From a virus, in the IMG/VR virus record IMGVR_UViG_3300025012_000842, positions 1 to 21,840 of that record: 21,840 bases of DNA; one strand, given 5' to 3'. A model generated the notes under the pieces. The model ran no database searches, was not told where the DNA came from, and was given only the letters and a program-made list of their open reading frames with translations. Each line of letters starts with the position of its first letter. Position 1 is the first letter of the stretch. This document shows, piece after piece, positions 18,957-21,840 of this stretch. The position numbers and the translations under genes were made by a program.

Positions 18957-19160
18957 ATGATGGAAGAACAACATATTTATCACCACTCAGATAATGACGG
19001 CGCACGTATCAATGTAAAAGTTGAAAAGAATACAAAGGGTTTCAACTATGAAGCAACTATCACAGGCGCGAAAACTGTTGATGAAGCAATCGCGCTTTTG
19101 AAAGAAGCCCAGGCGAAACTTCAAGCCGAGTATGGCGGTGAAGCGGGCAACACGCCGTGA
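18957..19160 (+). CDS. Small conserved phage protein
   Basis: A 67-aa protein (start at 18957 or the next codon, 18960). EEQHIYHHSDNDGARINVKVEKNTKGFNYEATITGAKTVDEAIALLKEAQAKLQAEYG has a beta-hairpin, then a helix with the spacing of small phage nucleic-acid-binding or anti-defence proteins. I cannot assign it to a family. It follows recT after a hairpin. Its Shine-Dalgarno is part of a repeated leader. Confidence 0.6.
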   Translation: MMEEQHIYHHSDNDGARINVKVEKNTKGFNYEATITGAKTVDEAIALLKEAQAKLQAEYGGEAGNTP

Positions 19161-19202
19161 GCCTTCGCACTACCTAAGCCACTCCGCGTACCACCGGCGC
19201 GA

Positions 19203-19217
19203 ACATGAAAGAAGGAT
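19203..19217 (+). repeat. Leader repeat copy 2
   Basis: A second exact copy of AACATGAAAGAAGGA, followed here by TGA, so that ATG AAA GAA GGA TGA makes a 4-codon mini-ORF. Its stop is close to the ATG of the next gene. Confidence 0.6.
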
Positions 19218-19220
19218 GAC

Positions 19221-19412
19221 ATGTATTGGATGAATATTGATACAGGAAAAGTAACAGCAAGGGATTTTGACGATCCGCCATTTGGTAATTTATGGATAGA
19301 GATCACCGAAGAAGAGTATGGCGATCTTGTTCATCCCTTGGGAACTGGGCAGCAATATTCTATCTACACCCAAGAGTTTGACGACTTCTCCGACGCAGAC
19401 CCCGGACTTTAG
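19221..19412 (+). CDS. Small acidic protein
   Basis: A 63-aa acidic protein (MYWMNIDTGKVTARDFDDPPFGNLWIEITEEEYGDLVHPLG, then QQYSIYTQEFDDFSDADPGL). It has the look of a DNA-mimic or small inhibitor by charge alone, but no motif proves this. The leader repeat copy 2 supplies the Shine-Dalgarno. It is followed by a 447-bp gene-free stretch. Confidence 0.55.
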   Translation: MYWMNIDTGKVTARDFDDPPFGNLWIEITEEEYGDLVHPLGTGQQYSIYTQEFDDFSDADPGL

Positions 19413-19859
19413 CCACAAGCGTGACCGGCGGCATGCTGGCAAATCTAATCTGATTAGATTACACAGATGATTGCAACCGCCGGCTGGCCGCCGCCCCCAC
19501 CGACCAGTATGAACCACTACATAACCCTGCTGGCGGTTCCACCAGCAACAGCCCCGGAGCGGCGGGGCAAAACATAAGGTATTACGGGCTGGTCGAAAGG
19601 GTGCTTGGGCTGTATAGCCGTTAGCAATTCTCGATAAGTATGCCGAAGTTGCAGAACATCCAGAGACAAACAAGCCCCTACCAGCCCGCTACCACCCCTG
19701 CCGTGTGAGTTGTCTCTTATCGCTACCGACGACAACGTAATTCTAGCGAGCGGCAAGGGGAGCATAGGTCACCGAGCAAGCGGGTCTTGCAGTCTCTTGA
19801 AAACAGGCGTTTGGCTTAGTCGAGTGGGCGTGACTTGCTACATGAGAAAGGATTGACCA
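19413..19859 (+). ncRNA. Gene-free stretch with dense secondary structure (candidate structured RNA or origin)
   Basis: No convincing gene is seen in 447 bp on either strand. Perfect stems are frequent: CCGGCGG/CCGCCGG (19425-19431 with 19477-19483), GCTGG/CCAGC (19529-19546), GCCCCG/CGGGGC (19551-19568) and GGCT/AGCC (19608-19619). CGGGCTGGT (19585-19593) pairs with ACCAGCCCG (19680-19688). AGAGACAA (19662-19669) pairs with TTGTCTCT (19710-19717). The last two cross, which gives a pseudoknot-like plan. The stretch lies between recombination and replication genes. It matches no RNA class I know; an origin region is the alternative. Confidence 0.45.
19442..19460. promoter_or_regulatory. 19-bp perfect palindrome
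   Basis: AATCTAATC and GATTAGATT flank a single central T. It has the form of a dimeric repressor or initiator site. The half-site AATCTAAT is shared with the inverted repeat at 11038-11067. Confidence 0.55.
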
Positions 19860-20069
19860 ATGTTGGCATATATCGACCAAACACTCAAAACGCGAATGGA
19901 GAGCATTCGCATCAGCCCGCCCCGCGCCTTCTGGTGCATGGAGCACGGCTGGCGGAACAGGCACGGCGTAGACCGTGATGGCCACGGCGGGTACATCTGT
20001 ATCGTTTGCAAACAGCCGATCACGAAGATCGTGGAACTCGCCGCCGCGCTGGAACAGGAGAGCACATGA
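19860..20069 (+). CDS. Small zinc-knuckle protein upstream of the replication gene
   Basis: A 69-aa protein with an AAAGGATT Shine-Dalgarno. FWCMEHGWRNRHGVDRDGHGGYICIVCKQPI contains Cys, several His and a CxxC pair, and could bind one zinc. The N-terminal part is helical and basic. Its stop overlaps the start of the replication gene (ATGA at 20066-20069). An accessory role in replication is possible, but there is no direct evidence. Confidence 0.6.
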   Translation: MLAYIDQTLKTRMESIRISPPRAFWCMEHGWRNRHGVDRDGHGGYICIVCKQPITKIVELAAALEQEST

Positions 20070-20833
20070 GCAAGAACCCACTACTTCAAACCCTTATTTC
20101 GATGACAGGGCAAGATAATGTTATTACGGTTCACCGCCCGTTTGTCGAGTTCACAGGATCACTTGAGGCGGCAATGATGCTATCTCAATTGCTCTACTGG
20201 ACATCAAGATCAACAATGGGCGGGTGGATAGCAAAGTCAGATAAGGACTGGAAAAAGGAACTTTGTCTTACCAGATACGGGCATCGAAAAGCAACCGAGA
20301 CACTTGTATTGATGGGTGTGGCTGAAACACAAATAAAGAAATTCAACGGCGCACCAACCACTCATTACCTAATCCTTTGGGAAACTCTAGAAAACGAGTG
20401 GATTAGCTGGCTCCGTTCGTCTGAAAACGAACGAACGGAAAGTGCGAAAACGGACGATGGAACGTCCGAATCCGAACTTTCCTTAACAGAGACTACAGCA
20501 GAGACTACTTCAAAGATTGAGGAGGAGGACGTAACTCAAGACATTTTCAAAGTTTACCAACGCGAGATTGGTGTATTGACTAAAGTATCTGCTGACTTCT
20601 TGGAAGATGCTGAAAAGACTTACGGCCCCAAATGGGTCTGTGATGCCATTACAGAAGCCGTGAAAAACAACGTCCGGAACTGGAAGTACATCGAGGCGAT
20701 TTTGAAACGCTGGAAGGCGCAAGGCAACCAAGAAGCGATGAATAAAAACGGTAAATGGAAATCCAGCAAGCCTGACCTCACCGAAATCATGCGCGAATAT
20801 GCAGAGGAACATGGATATGGCAACGCATTTTGA
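20066..20833 (+). CDS. DnaD-domain replication initiation protein
   Basis: A 255-aa protein, start fixed by ATGA. Residues 1-120 (RPFVEFTGSLEAAMMLSQLLYWTSRS, then WKKELCLTRYGHRKATETLVLMGVAETQ) form a winged helix as in phage replisome organisers. A Ser/Thr/Glu-rich linker follows. Residues about 170-220 (DIFKVYQREIGVLTKVSADFLEDAEKTYGPKWVCDAITEAVKNNVRNWKYIEAILKRW) are a DnaD/DnaB_2 domain with the family's YIEAILKRW ending. Such proteins bind the origin and recruit the helicase loader. The gene-free stretch just upstream could be the origin. It is followed by a second replication gene. Confidence 0.85.
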   Translation: MSKNPLLQTLISMTGQDNVITVHRPFVEFTGSLEAAMMLSQLLYWTSRSTMGGWIAKSDKDWKKELCLTRYGHRKATETLVLMGVAETQIKKFNGAPTTHYLILWETLENEWISWLRSSENERTESAKTDDGTSESELSLTETTAETTSKIEEEDVTQDIFKVYQREIGVLTKVSADFLEDAEKTYGPKWVCDAITEAVKNNVRNWKYIEAILKRWKAQGNQEAMNKNGKWKSSKPDLTEIMREYAEEHGYGNAF

Positions 20834-21533
20834 GATAACAGAAGTCGTAAACTTAATCAAGCGTCTCCCAAACTCCCCTATTACAGACAAGATCGGACTT
20901 GACGAAACGGTACGCCTGTTCCTGGCGGTGCTGGGTGATCTACCTGCTGAAACTATAAAGACGGCGACCATCCAATACTTGAGCGAGGGCAACCCCTTCT
21001 TCCCCACTCCTGGCGCAATCCGCGATAAGGCGATGGAACTGCAAATGCTGGCTCTTGGAATCCCGACGCCTGCGGAGGCATGGGGAATGGTGCTCACGGC
21101 GCGGCAATATGTGGAGCCTGTATTTTGTGCCGAGGGCTGGAGGTCACGATCAACCGGGGATAAGGCGAATGAAGAATACTGGAAGGTGGTCAAGGAATCA
21201 CGCAAGCATGATGACGAATGTACGTCCTGTCGTCCTGGTGGCTTTCAGGAAATTTACGGGCATAATGCCGTCGCTGAAACTGTGCGTCTGCTGGGGGGGC
21301 GTGACATCATTCTGACCGACAACCCCGTAGCAGACCGAGCGCGCTTTATTGAAGCATACCGCGAAGTAGTCGCCCGCGAGCGCATGAAGATGGCGATGAC
21401 GCCGCGAGTATCACAGTTTATTGAACAGTCTCAACACCTGCTGGAAGATGACCAGCGCGCAGCGCTTGATACCGGCGAGAGTGCAGAACTCAGCAAGCAA
21501 ATGAAACGGCTTACAGCCAGATTGGAAAAATGA
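20817..21533 (+). CDS. Probable helicase loader / second replication protein
   Basis: About 238 aa from ATG 20817, overlapping the DnaD-like gene; starts at 20811 or 20799 are also in frame and GAGG precedes both near ones. FEITEVVNLIKRLPNSPITDKIGLDETVRLFLAVLGDLPAETIKTATIQYLSEGNPFFPTPGAIRDKAMEL is a helical region with the FFPTPGAIR phrase typical of phage replication proteins that work beside DnaD or lambda O-type initiators. The middle has Cys in DDECTSCRPGG. The C-terminus is charged. Function is inferred from context; no ATPase motif is visible. Confidence 0.6.
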   Translation: MATHFEITEVVNLIKRLPNSPITDKIGLDETVRLFLAVLGDLPAETIKTATIQYLSEGNPFFPTPGAIRDKAMELQMLALGIPTPAEAWGMVLTARQYVEPVFCAEGWRSRSTGDKANEEYWKVVKESRKHDDECTSCRPGGFQEIYGHNAVAETVRLLGGRDIILTDNPVADRARFIEAYREVVARERMKMAMTPRVSQFIEQSQHLLEDDQRAALDTGESAELSKQMKRLTARLEK

Positions 21534-21534
21534 A

Positions 21535-21705
21535 ATGGCAACGATACACACGACGATGGATTTACCGCACGGCTGGCACAGATGGTTTCTGGTTCACGAC
21601 GAAGCGGAAGCCGCGCAGATAGCGCAAGGCAAGACCGGATGCTACCTGTTCCAGTCGCAGATCATCAAGGCGCTGTACCTTTTAGTGCCAGAAAGTAAGG
21701 ATTGA
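21535..21705 (+). CDS. Small conserved early protein
   Basis: A 56-aa protein (MATIHTTMDLPHGWHRWFLVHDEAEAAQIAQGKTGCYLFQSQ, then IIKALYLLVPESKD). It starts one base after the previous stop. An overlapping frame from 21530 (30 aa, very basic) is less convincing. No motif is recognised. It is followed closely by a zinc-knuckle gene. Confidence 0.55.
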   Translation: MATIHTTMDLPHGWHRWFLVHDEAEAAQIAQGKTGCYLFQSQIIKALYLLVPESKD

Positions 21706-21706
21706 C

Positions 21707-21840
21707 ATGCCTCCCGCAAAACAAAAACGAAGTACAGTCCACAAGTGCTTCCATGCGGACTACATAAATGGGAAGTGTCTCAGATGCCGCAACAATCGCC
21801 GCTGGAAGGAATACAAAGAAAATGTCTACCCTATTTTCAC
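21707..21840 (+). CDS. Zinc-knuckle protein (partial, runs off the window)
   Basis: A Shine-Dalgarno (AAGGATT) precedes ATG 21707. The visible 44 residues are basic and contain HKCFHADYINGKCLRCRNNRRWKEY, a Cys/His plus CxxC cluster suited to one zinc ion. The frame is still open at the end of the window. It is another small metal-binding early protein like those in the leftward operon. Family unknown. Confidence 0.55.
   Translation, partial: MPPAKQKRSTVHKCFHADYINGKCLRCRNNRRWKEYKENVYPIF

Noticed and set aside
19605-19680. Possible tRNA (GGGCT...AGCCC ends)
   Set aside because: No T-loop consensus, no proper anticodon stem, and the acceptor stem breaks after five pairs.
21530-21622. 30-aa basic frame overlapping the 21535 gene
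   Set aside because: It has an ATGA overlap, but the 56-aa frame is longer and leads directly to the next gene's Shine-Dalgarno.

Overview
The window is a stretch of a tailed double-stranded DNA phage or prophage with siphovirus-like tail genes. It runs from the head-tail joining region, through the tail and fibre genes, across a leftward accessory region, into early recombination and replication genes. The host cannot be named from the sequence. Gene starts carry ordinary Shine-Dalgarno motifs (AAGGAG or AAAGGA types) and sigma70-like promoters, so the host is bacterial.

Layout. (1) 1-10836, plus strand, late genes: a partial upstream gene, tail completion protein, small protein, tail tube, tail chaperone with a probable -1 frameshift, tape measure, Dit-like protein, Tal/hub-like protein, then four fibre or tip proteins. 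Two minus-strand insertions interrupt this operon. One is an HNH endonuclease gene with an in-frame TGA (2276-2950); the other is a small charged protein (7133-7402). No holin or endolysin is seen. (2) 11067-11555, minus strand: an intact HNH endonuclease behind its own promoter. (3) 11660-16045, minus strand: about 14 very small genes separated by a family of 83-131 bp imperfect inverted repeats. (4) 16083-16682, minus strand: three small early genes that lead into the array. (5) 16690-16826: divergent promoters with palindromic operator candidates. (6) 16827-21840, plus strand: a small HTH protein, small proteins, a RecT annealing protein, a gene-free structured stretch (19413-19859), a DnaD-like replication protein and a second probable replication protein.

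The central result is that region 3 looks like an integron-type gene-cassette array inside a phage genome. Each repeat has the attC plan: outer RYYYAAC and GTTRRRY cores, and inner arms that pair except for one extra base on the R'' side. All genes point the same way relative to these sites. The core at the 5' edge of a cassette matches the core at the 3' edge of the same cassette (seven exact 7/7 matches). The two cores within one site often do not match each other. This is what insertion of circular cassettes at G^TTRRRY predicts. No integron integrase is in the window, so the array resembles a cluster of attC sites lacking an integrase.

The cassettes extend a short early operon fired from the minus promoter at 16708-16737 and end at a terminator at 11635-11653. 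Their products are mainly 37-95 aa proteins, many with Cys-pair zinc motifs, plus one phage-type Dam adenine methyltransferase. Most reading frames continue into the attC site and stop inside it, and in several cases the attC loop itself encodes a Cys-rich tail. Functions of most cassette proteins are unknown.
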